The notes beneath the pieces were generated by a model. It saw nothing but the letters and a program-made list of their open reading frames with translations, ran no database searches and was not told the origin of the DNA. A stretch of DNA of 64,000 bases from Vreelandella nanhaiensis (GTDB lineage: Bacteria; Pseudomonadota; Gammaproteobacteria; Pseudomonadales; Halomonadaceae), in contig NZ_RZHF01000005.1 of the NCBI RefSeq assembly GCF_003990185.1, forward strand, positions 62,001 to 126,000, read 5' to 3'. Position 1 is the stretch's first letter; each line of letters begins with the position of its first letter. Of the stretch, positions 40,915 through 49,456 are shown one piece after another. The position numbers and the translations under genes were made by a program.

Positions 40915-41225
40915 TATACGTGTTCGCTTGTGTCTGAAGGCATGCAGGTAACGTCTGATTTTTTTGAGAAAAAGCACATTTTCAAGCAGCTGAGGATAAC
41001 CTTGAAGCGCTTAAAACAGGCACTATTCCCCAATAAAATTTCAGAAATTAACAACTTGGGCGTATGAAACGCTACTTCTATAAAGAATGCGCAACAGTAG
41101 TATCGGCAGAAATTGCCGATACTAAAGCTTATTTATACTTAGACTAATTTAGTAACTTCTTGTATTGGTCAAATAATCCTCAATAACAAAAGCTTACAAA
41201 TTCCCTGTTAGTAATACATTAATCG
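40915..41225. other. Intergenic region upstream of the third chemoreceptor
   Basis: 311 bases with no gene. It contains the GCCGATAC palindrome at 41099-41123 and an otherwise AT-rich sequence. TATAAT at 40912-40917 overlaps the chosen start codon and is not a usable promoter for it. Confidence 0.4.
41099..41126 (-). promoter_or_regulatory. 10-bp palindrome embedding a sigma-28-like -10 element
   Basis: AGTATCGGCA (41099-41108) and TGCCGATACT (41114-41123) are exact reverse complements around GAAAT. On the minus strand TTTAGTAT (41126-41119), 11 bases, GCCGATAC (41107-41100) resembles a FliA promoter, with the -35 matching 5 of 8. It lies about 190 bases before the chemoreceptor ATG. Confidence 0.4.
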
Positions 41226-41840
41226 CTAAGCTGGCCGCTCGATAGTAAAACGATCCGTCGCGCGTACGTAGTCATTACCTGCCAAGCGCCCAATAGGTTT
41301 TAAAAGGTCAATATCCACATGCCGACCATCCCATATGTTCTCATCAATATGAATGGAAACTACCTGCGCTAGAACCAGCGTACCCGCCAGCGGTTGATCG
41401 CCAAACCGAATCAGCTCATAAAGCTTGCAGCCAAAGGCAACCGGGGAAGCCGCAACTCGTGGCACCGCGATGCCCGCCATGGGGGCTTTTTCCAAGCCTG
41501 CCAATGTAAACTCATCCTCCTCTCTGGGCAGGCTGGCACTGGTAGTATTCAGGGCTTCGATAAGCGCTTCACTGCCAATATGCACCACGCATTCAGGTAA
41601 CTCCTCAAGATTGCGCACAGTATCTTTGGGCTGCGCATTGCCATCCAGCAATGGTGCAAAGGCTAAAACGGGCGGGTTAACGCTTGCCACATTGAAAAAC
41701 GAAAACGGCGCGAGATTGGCATGCCCGTTTAGATCTTGAGTAGCCACCCAGGCAATCGGCCGGGGGCAGATACTTCCCGAGAGCAGCCGATAGATAATTC
41801 CGGCACTTAACGGTGATTCGTCCAATAGATAGTCGCTCAT
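41226..41840 (-). CDS. Flavin reductase-like (split-barrel FMN-binding) protein
   Basis: 204 residues from the ATG at 41840 (AAGGAG upstream); the frame continues 79 codons further without conserved sequence. Motifs: YRLLSGSICPRPIAWVAT, GHANLAPFSFFNVASVNPP and ECVVHIGSEALIEALN, typical of the DIM6/NTAB flavin reductase family. By family it binds FMN and reduces it with NAD(P)H or acts as a flavin-dependent oxidoreductase. It is divergent from the 2-hydroxyacid dehydrogenase gene with about 100 bases between starts. Confidence 0.9.
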   Translation of the reverse strand: MSDYLLDESPLSAGIIYRLLSGSICPRPIAWVATQDLNGHANLAPFSFFNVASVNPPVLAFAPLLDGNAQPKDTVRNLEELPECVVHIGSEALIEALNTTSASLPREEDEFTLAGLEKAPMAGIAVPRVAASPVAFGCKLYELIRFGDQPLAGTLVLAQVVSIHIDENIWDGRHVDIDLLKPIGRLAGNDYVRATDRFTIERPA

Positions 41841-41942
41841 GCGTTGCTCCTTGATTGCCGGGCTAGAGAGTAGTATCACTTTATAACAGCACTTTCTCGA
41901 TGCTGCTTTTTTGGTTATTTCATACCTACCAAGGACCTGCCA

Positions 41943-42890
41943 ATGAAGATCGTGATTTCCGATGATTATCAGAATTGTGTGCGCCAACTGGATGCCTTTG
42001 AAGCGCTCAAAGGTCATGAGGTAACGGTTTATCACGATACGCTTACCGACCTGGACGCGCTGGTTGAACGTTTCCACCCAGCCGATGCGATAGTATTAAT
42101 TCGCGAGCGCACGCCTATTACCGCAGACCTGCTTGATCGCTTACCCAATTTAAAGGTGATTAGCCAAACCGGCGGCGGAGCAGCCCATGTAGACTTGGAC
42201 GCCTGTCGTCGCCATGGAATAACCGTCATGACTGGCAGAGGATCACCCTACGCAGCGGCAGAGTTAACCTGGGGGCTGATACTATCCGCCATGCGCCACC
42301 TTCCTGAGGAGGTGGAAAACCTCAAGGCCGGCCGCTGGCAGCGCACCCTTGGCACCGGCCTTAAAGGCCGCACGCTAGGCATTTTTGGCTACGGGAAAAT
42401 TGGTAGCCTGGTAGCCCGTTACGGTAGAGCCTTTGAAATGGACGTTCTAGTGTGGGGTCGTGAAGGCACAAGAGCACGAGCACTTGATGCTGGCCTAACG
42501 ATGGCCGAAAGCCAGCATGATCTTTTTCAGCGTGCCGACGTGCTCAGCCTTCACCTGCGCTTGAACGCGGACACCAAAGGAATCGTCACGTCAGAACATC
42601 TTGCGTGCATGAAGCCCAGCGCCCTTCTGGTCAATACCAGCCGTGCACCACTCATCGAATCCGGCGCGCTGGTTGGCGCCCTTAAGGCGGGCAGGCCAGG
42701 GCGTGCAGCGGTCGATGTCTTCGAAAGCGAACCGGTCTGTGACGACCCGCTGCTTAAACTGCCCAACTGCGTGGCGACCCCCCACCTAGGCTACGTTGAA
42801 AAAGATAGTTATGAGCTCTACTTTGGCGATGCCTTTAGAAATCTCGTCGCGTTTACTAATGGTGAACCGGTCGATAACCTCGCTGCGTAG
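41943..42890 (+). CDS. D-isomer-specific 2-hydroxyacid dehydrogenase
   Basis: 315 residues. Rossmann motif GRTLGIFGYGKIGSLVAR, the catalytic Arg/Glu/His triad regions VNTSRAPLIES, DVFESEPV and TPHLGYVEKDSYELY. It resembles the SerA/GyaR-like dehydrogenases lacking the ACT domain of SerA. It probably reduces a 2-keto acid using NAD(P)H; the substrate is unknown. It is transcribed with arfB 70 bases downstream, divergent from the flavin reductase gene. Confidence 0.92.
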   Translation: MKIVISDDYQNCVRQLDAFEALKGHEVTVYHDTLTDLDALVERFHPADAIVLIRERTPITADLLDRLPNLKVISQTGGGAAHVDLDACRRHGITVMTGRGSPYAAAELTWGLILSAMRHLPEEVENLKAGRWQRTLGTGLKGRTLGIFGYGKIGSLVARYGRAFEMDVLVWGREGTRARALDAGLTMAESQHDLFQRADVLSLHLRLNADTKGIVTSEHLACMKPSALLVNTSRAPLIESGALVGALKAGRPGRAAVDVFESEPVCDDPLLKLPNCVATPHLGYVEKDSYELYFGDAFRNLVAFTNGEPVDNLAA

Positions 42891-42960
42891 TCTGATTCTC
42901 GCGTCGCCCTCCGGGCCAGTTGTGCTAGCCTTATTACTCACCCGTAACACAGAGGATTGG

Positions 42961-43389
42961 ATGCTTACTATCTCCACGCATGTAACTTTGGCCGACTGGG
43001 AAATTGATATTAGCCAGATCCGCGCTCAAGGAGCGGGCGGTCAGAACGTCAATAAAGTGGCCTCAGCGGTTCATTTGCGCTTTGATATCCAGCGCTCCAC
43101 CCTGCCGGCGTTTTATAAAGAACGTTTGATGCTGTTGAACGACCAGCGCATCAGCAAGGAGGGCGTGGTAATTATCAAGGCCCAGAGCTACCGCACGCTG
43201 GAGCTTAATAAAGAGGACGCCCTCGCCCGCCTTAAATCACTTATAGTAAGCGCGACCAAACAGCAAAAGGCGCGCCGCCCAACAAAGCCGACCAAAGGTT
43301 CTCAGCGCCGTCGGGTGGATCATAAAACCCGTAAAGGCAAGACCAAGTCACTACGAGGCAAGGTCTCCGCTTCAAGCACCACGGATTAA
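42961..43389 (+). CDS. arfB: Alternative ribosome-rescue factor ArfB (peptidyl-tRNA hydrolase)
   Basis: 142 residues from the ATG at 42961 with AGAGGA 6 bases upstream; the frame runs 55 codons upstream without support. The catalytic GGQ is in IRAQGAGGQNVNKVA, followed by HLRFDIQRSTLPAFYKERL. The basic tail KARRPTKPTKGSQRRR...RGK enters the mRNA channel in E. coli ArfB. It releases stalled ribosomes on non-stop mRNA. It is convergent with the racemase-family gene, 7 bases apart. Confidence 0.96.
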   Translation: MLTISTHVTLADWEIDISQIRAQGAGGQNVNKVASAVHLRFDIQRSTLPAFYKERLMLLNDQRISKEGVVIIKAQSYRTLELNKEDALARLKSLIVSATKQQKARRPTKPTKGSQRRRVDHKTRKGKTKSLRGKVSASSTTD

Positions 43390-43396
43390 ACCCTTC

Positions 43397-44449
43397 TTAA
43401 CTCGCCTTGGCGGGATGGCGATCGCTCAGGATATGATGCAGCTCGCCACAGGCCACCAGCGGATCATCGCAGTTAATCACGATATCGGAATGGGCCAGTA
43501 CATAGCTGCGCCCGGTAATCGTGTTTTCAACCACCTGATAAGCGCCTTCCTGGTGGGTTCCGGTAAAGGTGCCGATAAACCCAGTTTCTCGCAGCGATAT
43601 CGTTTCGAGCTTATCGCCTACGTTAAGGCGGCCTTCGTAGTTCATCAGTGCCAGCCGGGCGGAGGTGCCCGTACCGGTAGTGCTTCGGCAGATTACACCG
43701 GGATGCACATAGGTGGTCGAGCGTGATCGTACATAGCCTTCCCCCACCTGCTCTTCCGGCCCCATAAAGTGAAGAAACGGTAAAGGTCCCACATCACCCA
43801 GCGTATAATGAGAAAAGCCGCGCTTGGCCTGAATGGCCTCCACAATTTTATGAGCGCACATTGAAAGCGCCTGCTCTTCCTCACGAATCAGCTTGAAGCC
43901 AAGCTCGGTGGCATCCACCAATGCATAAAAGCCGCCACTGTAGGCAACCGAGTAGGTTACCTCTCCAATCCCCGGCACCTGAATAGTATCGCGGTAGGTA
44001 TCAATGTAGCTTGGCAGCCCTTCACAGGTCACCGATTCCACCACCCCGTTATGCACACGCGCTTCAATCTGAACCAGACCTGCCGGGGCCTCCAGAGCAA
44101 ACCGCTGAATGCCCTCCTGCTTGGGCACTATGCCGCACTCCAGCACGGCGGTCGCGGTGCATAACGTATTGGAGCCTGAGTAGATCGGATACCCCATTAC
44201 CTCCATGATGATATAACCTGCCACTGCCTCAGGGCGGGTAGCAGGTACCAGCAGGTCGACCGACATTTCAGGAATGCCGTAGGGCTCTTCAAGCAGCAGC
44301 CGACGCAGGCCATCGGCATCGTCGCGCAGATACTCCATCTGTTCACGCACCGTAGCGCCTGGCAGCGTATCAATACCGCCGGTCACGATACGGCTTACGT
44401 CGCCGCCTGCATGGGTATCCATCAGTTGCAGGGTATGGATATTCTTCAC
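43397..44449 (-). CDS. Proline racemase superfamily protein with Ser/Thr at the catalytic positions
   Basis: 350 residues. The overall sequence fits the family of proline racemases, 4-hydroxyproline epimerases and trans-3-hydroxy-L-proline dehydratases: DTHAGGDVSRIV at the N-terminus, GGFYALVDA, and GPLPFLHFMGPEEQ. In place of the usual MCGH, residues 90-93 read YSGS, giving Ser91. In place of the second catalytic Cys (PCGTG), residues 257-261 read TTGTG, giving Thr258. Thr at the second site is known in the dehydratases. The activity is therefore most likely a dehydratase-type reaction on a hydroxyproline-like compound, or something different. Its start overlaps the MDR gene stop by 4 bases (ATGA), so they are one operon. 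Confidence 0.85.
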   Translation of the reverse strand: MKNIHTLQLMDTHAGGDVSRIVTGGIDTLPGATVREQMEYLRDDADGLRRLLLEEPYGIPEMSVDLLVPATRPEAVAGYIIMEVMGYPIYSGSNTLCTATAVLECGIVPKQEGIQRFALEAPAGLVQIEARVHNGVVESVTCEGLPSYIDTYRDTIQVPGIGEVTYSVAYSGGFYALVDATELGFKLIREEEQALSMCAHKIVEAIQAKRGFSHYTLGDVGPLPFLHFMGPEEQVGEGYVRSRSTTYVHPGVICRSTTGTGTSARLALMNYEGRLNVGDKLETISLRETGFIGTFTGTHQEGAYQVVENTITGRSYVLAHSDIVINCDDPLVACGELHHILSDRHPAKAS

Positions 44450-45627
44450 GCGTCAGGCTCCTGAGTAGAGGTGAGAGCAAAAGGGGCACCGTGAGCTTCC
44501 CACTGGGCATCCGGAACGATTACGATCTTACCCAGGTAATTACTGTCCCGATTCACAAAGTAGCGTTCGGCGGTATGCAGCTCGGAAAGTTTGAAGGTGG
44601 CGTGAAGGACAGGCTTGAGCTCGCCGCGACAAATCCAGTCAATGAGCTGCTCGGCTTCTTCTCGGGTACCGTGGGAAACGCCAAAAATCTGCACCTGATA
44701 GAGGTAGATACGCGTCCACATGATCTCACTGAGATTACCGCCGCTAGCACCTGCAATGGAAAGGCGCGGATAGGTGTGACGGCTCTGCATATCCACAATC
44801 ATGGTATCGATAAACAGATCGGTCATTTCACCGCCAACCAGATCCATGACCGCATCAATCGGCTGGCCGTTAGTGGCTTCGAGTACGCGATCAACAAAGG
44901 TCGACAGGTTGCCTCGATCAATCACCGCCTCGGCGCCTAGCGCGATCAGGGCTTCTGTTTTATCTGGCTGGCTGACCGCGTAAGGAATAGCACCCACAAT
45001 CCGGCAGAGCTGGATCAATGCCGTGCCCACACCGCCGCTCGCGCCGCTTACCAGCACACGCTCCCCCGCACTTACCCGTGCCGAGGTCATCATATGGTAG
45101 GCCGTCTGGTACGAGCACATGCCCATGGAAGCCAGTTCGGCATCACGCAGCTCTGGGTTGGGCACATGGTGAAATTGATCAGCCGGTACGGCAATATATT
45201 CGGCATACCCCCCGTCAGCGCCGTGCCCATAATAGTCGGGCGTCAGGTTGATATCCCGGCGCTCATCGGCGTAGATATTGAAATCGAGCAGGCCACGCTG
45301 ACCAATACGCTCGGCATCCACGCCCTCACCGACCGCTACAACCCGGCCAGCCACATCGGCTCCCTGAATACGCGGGAACGTCAGCGTTGGCGTTTTCCCC
45401 ATGGCAAAGGAGGTGACATCGCCCTTCTCCTTTGTGGGATAAAGTCCTTCACGGGCTTTACGGTCCGTGTTGTTTTTTGCCGTTGCGGTTACCTGAACAA
45501 GCACCTCGCCCGCACCCGGCGTGGGCGTCTTGGCATCTTCGCGGTAATGCAGTTTTTCGACATCACCATGTCCAGTCAGCAGCATGGCAGCCATCGTAGT
45601 GGGAATGGCAGTAGCAGATTCGGCCAT
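44446..45627 (-). CDS. MDR-family oxidoreductase (quinone oxidoreductase-like)
   Basis: 393 residues from the ATG at 45627, with AAGGAG about 9 bases upstream; the frame is open 22 codons further. GroES-like N-terminal domain (GAGEVLVQVTATAKNNTDRK, IQGADVAGRVVAVGEGV), Rossmann motif LVSGASGGVGTALIQLCRIVG, and DAVMDLVGGE. It lacks the Cys/His zinc ligands of alcohol dehydrogenases, so it belongs to the zinc-less quinone-reductase type branch. It is cotranscribed with the proline-racemase-family gene (4-base overlap). The 16-bp tandem repeat at 45711-45790 lies in its upstream region. Substrate unknown. Confidence 0.88.
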   Translation of the reverse strand: MAESATAIPTTMAAMLLTGHGDVEKLHYREDAKTPTPGAGEVLVQVTATAKNNTDRKAREGLYPTKEKGDVTSFAMGKTPTLTFPRIQGADVAGRVVAVGEGVDAERIGQRGLLDFNIYADERRDINLTPDYYGHGADGGYAEYIAVPADQFHHVPNPELRDAELASMGMCSYQTAYHMMTSARVSAGERVLVSGASGGVGTALIQLCRIVGAIPYAVSQPDKTEALIALGAEAVIDRGNLSTFVDRVLEATNGQPIDAVMDLVGGEMTDLFIDTMIVDMQSRHTYPRLSIAGASGGNLSEIMWTRIYLYQVQIFGVSHGTREEAEQLIDWICRGELKPVLHATFKLSELHTAERYFVNRDSNYLGKIVIVPDAQWEAHGAPFALTSTQEPDA

Positions 45628-45710
45628 TGGCAGGCTCCTTGATAAAGGAATAAAACCACTGGCCGACCATAACAAACTCTTGGAGTGACTCAAATGCCAA
45701 TTAATTTAGA

Positions 45711-45790
45711 ACTATTTCTACCTACAACTATTTTTATCTATAACTATCTCTACCTACCGCTATCCTCTACCTGCAGCCCTCTCTACCCGT
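45711..45790 (-). repeat. Degenerate 16-bp tandem repeat upstream of the MDR/racemase operon
   Basis: On the plus strand four to five units follow with a 16-base period: ACTATTTCTACCTACA (45711), ACTATTTTTATCTATA (45727), ACTATCTCTACCTACC (45743), GCTATCCTCTACCTGC (45759), and a decayed AGCCCTCTCTACCCGT (45775). The array covers most of the 167 bases between corA and the MDR start, 84-163 bases upstream of it. Confidence 0.65.
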
Positions 45791-45794
45791 TAGC

Positions 45795-46763
45795 TTAGAA
45801 CCATCCCCTGCGCTTAAACAGCCAGATCAGTACACCAGCAACTCCCACCATGGCCCCCCATACAAAAAAGTAGCCGTAGCGATAGCCAAGTTCTGGCATA
45901 TACTCAAAGTTCATGCCGTAGATACCGGCAATAAACGTCAAGGGAACGAAGATGGCGGTAATCACCGTCAGCACCCGCATGGTGATATTCAGCTGGTGCG
46001 ATGAAATCGAAATATAACCATCGACTAAGTCACCACAGATATCGTAATACATCTGTGTCAGGGTATAGAGCCGTTCAAAACGCTCGGCCACATCGGTAAT
46101 GGCATGCAGCGTTTCACTGTTTTCACGGGGCAGATGATTGTAATCGTAAGCTGTCAGCTCTTGGGTAATGCCTTTATGGTAGTTAAACACCCGTCGCATC
46201 TTGACCAATCGAGAGCGGTAGGTGGTGATCTTGCGCATCAATACGTCATTGCCGTTATCCAGCAATTCATCTTCAAGATCGCTTAACTCCTGCTCGAATT
46301 CGAGCAGGCTATCAATATAGTACCCTGCCGAGGTGTACATGATTTTAAGCGCTACCTGCTCGGGCGAGAGGGCCAGGAGCGTTCTGCCATGTTCGTTAAA
46401 AAGCCGCTCAATGCTCATAGCCACACCTGAGTGCAGCGTCACTAAAAAGCGTTCACCAATAAAAAAGCATACTTGCTGAGGGACAAAGTTAAGCTTGGCG
46501 TCAAAGGAAGAAATACCGCGATAAATAATCAGCGTATGGTTATCAAACTCTTCAATCTTGGGCGGATGACGCTCTTTTTGGGCATCCTGAATCGCCATCG
46601 GATGGCATTCAAAGCGTTCAAGCAGCTGTTGTACGCACTCGTCGGTTTCACCCTGCATATCAACCCAGATATGACTATCCGGAGCTGCAAGCCATTGCTC
46701 AAACAGCCGCTCATCGCCCTCCTGGATTCGCCCATCAGGTGTTGTCAAAATACTGCGAATCAT
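45795..46763 (-). CDS. corA: CorA family Mg2+/Co2+ transporter
   Basis: 322 residues. The C-terminal end has two membrane helices with the signature YGMNF (GMN motif) between them and ends KRRGWF. The N-terminal part is the cytoplasmic funnel (IWVDMQGETDECVQQLLERF, HPMAIQDAQKERHPPKIEEF). By family it is a pentameric channel taking up Mg2+ and related cations. It lies downstream of the decayed GGDEF gene, 33 bases away. Confidence 0.95.
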   Translation of the reverse strand: MIRSILTTPDGRIQEGDERLFEQWLAAPDSHIWVDMQGETDECVQQLLERFECHPMAIQDAQKERHPPKIEEFDNHTLIIYRGISSFDAKLNFVPQQVCFFIGERFLVTLHSGVAMSIERLFNEHGRTLLALSPEQVALKIMYTSAGYYIDSLLEFEQELSDLEDELLDNGNDVLMRKITTYRSRLVKMRRVFNYHKGITQELTAYDYNHLPRENSETLHAITDVAERFERLYTLTQMYYDICGDLVDGYISISSHQLNITMRVLTVITAIFVPLTFIAGIYGMNFEYMPELGYRYGYFFVWGAMVGVAGVLIWLFKRRGWF

Positions 46764-46796
46764 AGTCGTCCCTGTTTAATTAACGTAATGTATGAC

Positions 46797-47637
46797 TCAG
46801 GCGATGCGCACTTGGGCCTTGCCCGCCCGTTTCGCCTCGTACATGGCAACATCGGCTCGCTTGATCAGCTCTTGCGCCGTCTCAGGCGCACCCGGCATAT
46901 ACATCGCGACCCCAACGCTAGTACTGACTTCAAGCGTGATTTCACCCATCACCAATGGCGTGGCCGTGGCTGTCGTTAACTTTTTTGAAGCCATCCAGGC
47001 CCATAAACAGTACTGCCAATGACTTTTGCAAGCGACGGGCACGCGCCATAGCATCTGGCAGTCGCTCATCCAATGCGCGGCGGTTGGCAAGCTTGGTGAG
47101 CACATTTTCACGGGCCTGCTGGTCTCTTAACCGCTCAAGCTGATGGCGCTCACTAATATCGTGCACAAATAGGCTGCGCCATTGGCGGCCATGGAAAGTA
47201 AGTGTTTTAAAGCGGATTTCAACAGGCAAGAGATGACCGTCGAGGCGGCGCGCATGGTAGGTAACCGGCACGGTTTCAGCCTCACTGGGCACCCCATCAG
47301 GTAACATAAGCTGATTAACCGGCTTCCCCAGCGCCTGCTGGCGCGACCAGCCGAACATGGTGGTCGCTGCCAGGTTCCAATCCAGTACGCGGTTATCGGC
47401 ATCAATGCTGATATAGGCATCATACGCCGTTTCGATCACCAGCTTTAGCTCGTGGGTGCGCTGTTCAATTTGCTGCTCAAGGCTACGATGAAGCTTGGCA
47501 AGGGCTTTCTCGGATGCCTCTTTCTTTTTCTGCTCGCGAATCAGGCGTTCGCGAAGCTGAATTTCATCGGTCACGATATCGGCTAGATCCTGGAGCGTAG
47601 CGAAATCCTCGTCGCTGAGCTTTCTCGTTTAACGGTA
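46797..47637 (-). pseudogene. Decayed GAF-PAS-GGDEF diguanylate cyclase gene
   Basis: Three pieces remain. At the 5' end, upstream of the GTG at 47574 and down from a stop near 47635, the frame reads RKLSDEDFATLQDLADIV, the last helix of a GAF domain whose rest is missing. Next is a PAS domain (LDWNLAATTMFGWSRQQALG to VHDISERHQLERLRDQQ) and the start of a GGDEF domain (VLTKLANRRALDERL, FMGLDGFKKVNDSHGHAIGD), ending in a stop at 46942. In another frame the domain end resumes: GEITLEVSTSVGVAMYMPG and RADVAMYEAKRAGKAQVRIA. About 50-60 residues including the GGDEF motif itself are absent at the junction. No c-di-GMP synthesis is possible. Confidence 0.88.
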
Positions 47638-47708
47638 TGGGATAACTCATTTAACTCTTCACGCAAGTTGTCAGATAATTTCACTTCTCATAGCGCTAAC
47701 TATTTTTA

Positions 47709-49094
47709 TTACTGTGCAACACGTTGATGCTTTCCTAAGTACGCCAGCATAACGCTGATACTCGTCGATGCCACCAGCGCCCCTAAAAATGGCGCGAGCG
47801 TAGGCACACCGCCAGGAAAGGTCGCCGCTATAACCCCTGCCTGCAGTTCACCGTGACTTGTCCAACCGGGCAAAATGGCGCCCAGCAATCCCGCAAGGCC
47901 GCCTCCAATTGCCGCCAGGGGAGTCATGCGTTGCCACAGGCCTAACAGCACGGGCATGACAGTAGCCGCGCAAAGCAGGTCCGCAATCAGAAAAAGCCGC
48001 AGCACCGATAATCCCTGTAAAGCGATAATAATCACCGGCACCATCAGGACCACGGTTGTCCAACGTGCGCCGGTTAGAGAAACGCTAGGCTGCTCGCTGC
48101 GTGACGCCAATAGTGATGCAATACCACTTTGTAAGGTGTCAACGCTTGAGGCAACCAGCGTTACCGCCAGTACCAGCGCAACCACGCCCACCCAGGCAGG
48201 TGCATTTTCCAACAGAGCAAAAAAGGGCATCGGCGGTTCACCCAACGGCACGCCGCTGGCGGCTGCGACCATGCCCAAGCCACCAATCAGCATGATCACG
48301 CCCACCGTCATGGCGCCGCCAAGCCACGCTCCCCGTCCCAGGCTTTGATCATCCCGGGCAGCCCATACCCTCTGCCAATACCCTTGGTGAAATATATTCG
48401 CAGCGGTTACGGCAATCACCAAGGTTAACGCAACACTCAGTGCACTGGAGGCAGGTATTGCCGGTAGCGCGGCTTGTTCGGGCATTGCAGGCAGACGCCA
48501 GAGTGTTACCCCGGCAACGGTAAGTAATAGGGCAAACAATAACCATGCCTGCCAACGGTCGGTAGCAAGGCTTGCCCTAAGGCCGCCTTTTACAGTGTAA
48601 AGCAGCGTGGTGAGCGTTACACCAATAATGACCCAGCTGGGTGGCACCTTGGAAAGTAGCGACGTAATGGCGCCAATAGCGGTCAATTCAGCTGCCAGAA
48701 AACATGCCATGTAGCCAATTGATACCAGGCTTACCCAATATCGCACCCCACGCCCGTAGCACGCCTCGGCAAACTCAGCGATGCTGCGCCCTTCCGGCAG
48801 TGCTCGACGAATCATCGGCCCGTAAAGGCCTAATACCACTAGCGGTAGAGCAGAACCCAGCGCATAACCGGCAAGTGCGACAGGCCCTACAAACGCGCCA
48901 ATTTCCGGCGGTGCGAACAGAATCCATGCCCCCATTCCAGATGCCACTAAGGAGAGGCCAATATTGGTGCTCGTTTGCGAATTACGCGCGGTGACATAAT
49001 CATCCAGTGACCCTTTTCGACCTTGGGCCTTGAGACCTAAAAATGCAAAACAGCAAAGCGCTGCGCCAAGCACAGCTAACGTCAGGTATAGCAT
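47709..49094 (-). CDS. Sodium:solute symporter family transporter under TPP riboswitch control
   Basis: 461 residues with about 13 hydrophobic helices. SSS-family features include the N-terminal DDYVTARNSQT, a GYALGSALPLVVLGLYGPMI stretch and SSVDTLQSGIASL. The TPP riboswitch at 49100-49184 ends 5 bases before the ATG. Its GGAGGAAG, serving as the ribosome site, is inside the riboswitch, so translation should fall when TPP is abundant. The protein is therefore predicted to import thiamine or a precursor such as HMP. Rodionov and colleagues' comparative work predicted an SSS-family thiamine transporter, ThiV. Assignment to ThiV itself is inference. Confidence 0.9.
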   Translation of the reverse strand: MLYLTLAVLGAALCCFAFLGLKAQGRKGSLDDYVTARNSQTSTNIGLSLVASGMGAWILFAPPEIGAFVGPVALAGYALGSALPLVVLGLYGPMIRRALPEGRSIAEFAEACYGRGVRYWVSLVSIGYMACFLAAELTAIGAITSLLSKVPPSWVIIGVTLTTLLYTVKGGLRASLATDRWQAWLLFALLLTVAGVTLWRLPAMPEQAALPAIPASSALSVALTLVIAVTAANIFHQGYWQRVWAARDDQSLGRGAWLGGAMTVGVIMLIGGLGMVAAASGVPLGEPPMPFFALLENAPAWVGVVALVLAVTLVASSVDTLQSGIASLLASRSEQPSVSLTGARWTTVVLMVPVIIIALQGLSVLRLFLIADLLCAATVMPVLLGLWQRMTPLAAIGGGLAGLLGAILPGWTSHGELQAGVIAATFPGGVPTLAPFLGALVASTSISVMLAYLGKHQRVAQ

Positions 49095-49099
49095 GTCGC

Positions 49100-49184
49100 G
49101 CTTCCTCCGCCGGTATGAACCGGATCAGGTTCCAGGGTCTGCAAACTGCATTCTCAGCCACACTGGGTAGCTCCCCTGGCGACA
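49100..49184 (-). promoter_or_regulatory. TPP (thiamine pyrophosphate) riboswitch
   Basis: On the minus strand: GTCGCCAGGGGAGC, then the conserved CTGAGA (49157-49152), ACCCTGGAACCTGATC (AACCTGATC at 49131-49123), GGTTCATACCGGCGGAGG. These match the thi-box consensus of the pyrimidine and pyrophosphate sensor arms. P1 forms from TCGCC on the 5' side and GGCGG on the 3' side. The 3' strand runs straight into the ribosome site GGAGGAAG (about 49107-49100) before the ATG at 49094. Regulation is therefore likely at translation initiation. Confidence 0.95.
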
Positions 49185-49456
49185 GTTGATTGGGCGTGCA
49201 TCCTGAGTGAAAAACAGCCAGTCGTCAAAACCTGTCGCTGTGCCCGTATGACCGTTTTCCCATGCGTTAGATAACTGGGCGGAAACAGGCCTACTTCTGC
49301 TATGCATTAACCATAACCTTGCTTAGACTAATAAATGTTCGAAGATAAACAATAGGGGTATGGGGTAACGCCGACGCCGATTAACGCTCGCGTGATAATA
49401 AGCACCTATGCCAAAGGAGCCGTACTGCATACTTGGCTCACTTACAGGAAACCACC
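49185..49456. other. Divergent region upstream of the riboswitch
   Basis: 272 bases without a gene between the riboswitch and the next plus-strand gene. It must contain both promoters, but no strong box pair was identified by eye. Confidence 0.4.

Noticed and set aside
40912..40917. TATAAT as a promoter -10 for the third chemoreceptor
   Set aside because: It overlaps the chosen start codon, so a transcript from it would lack the start.
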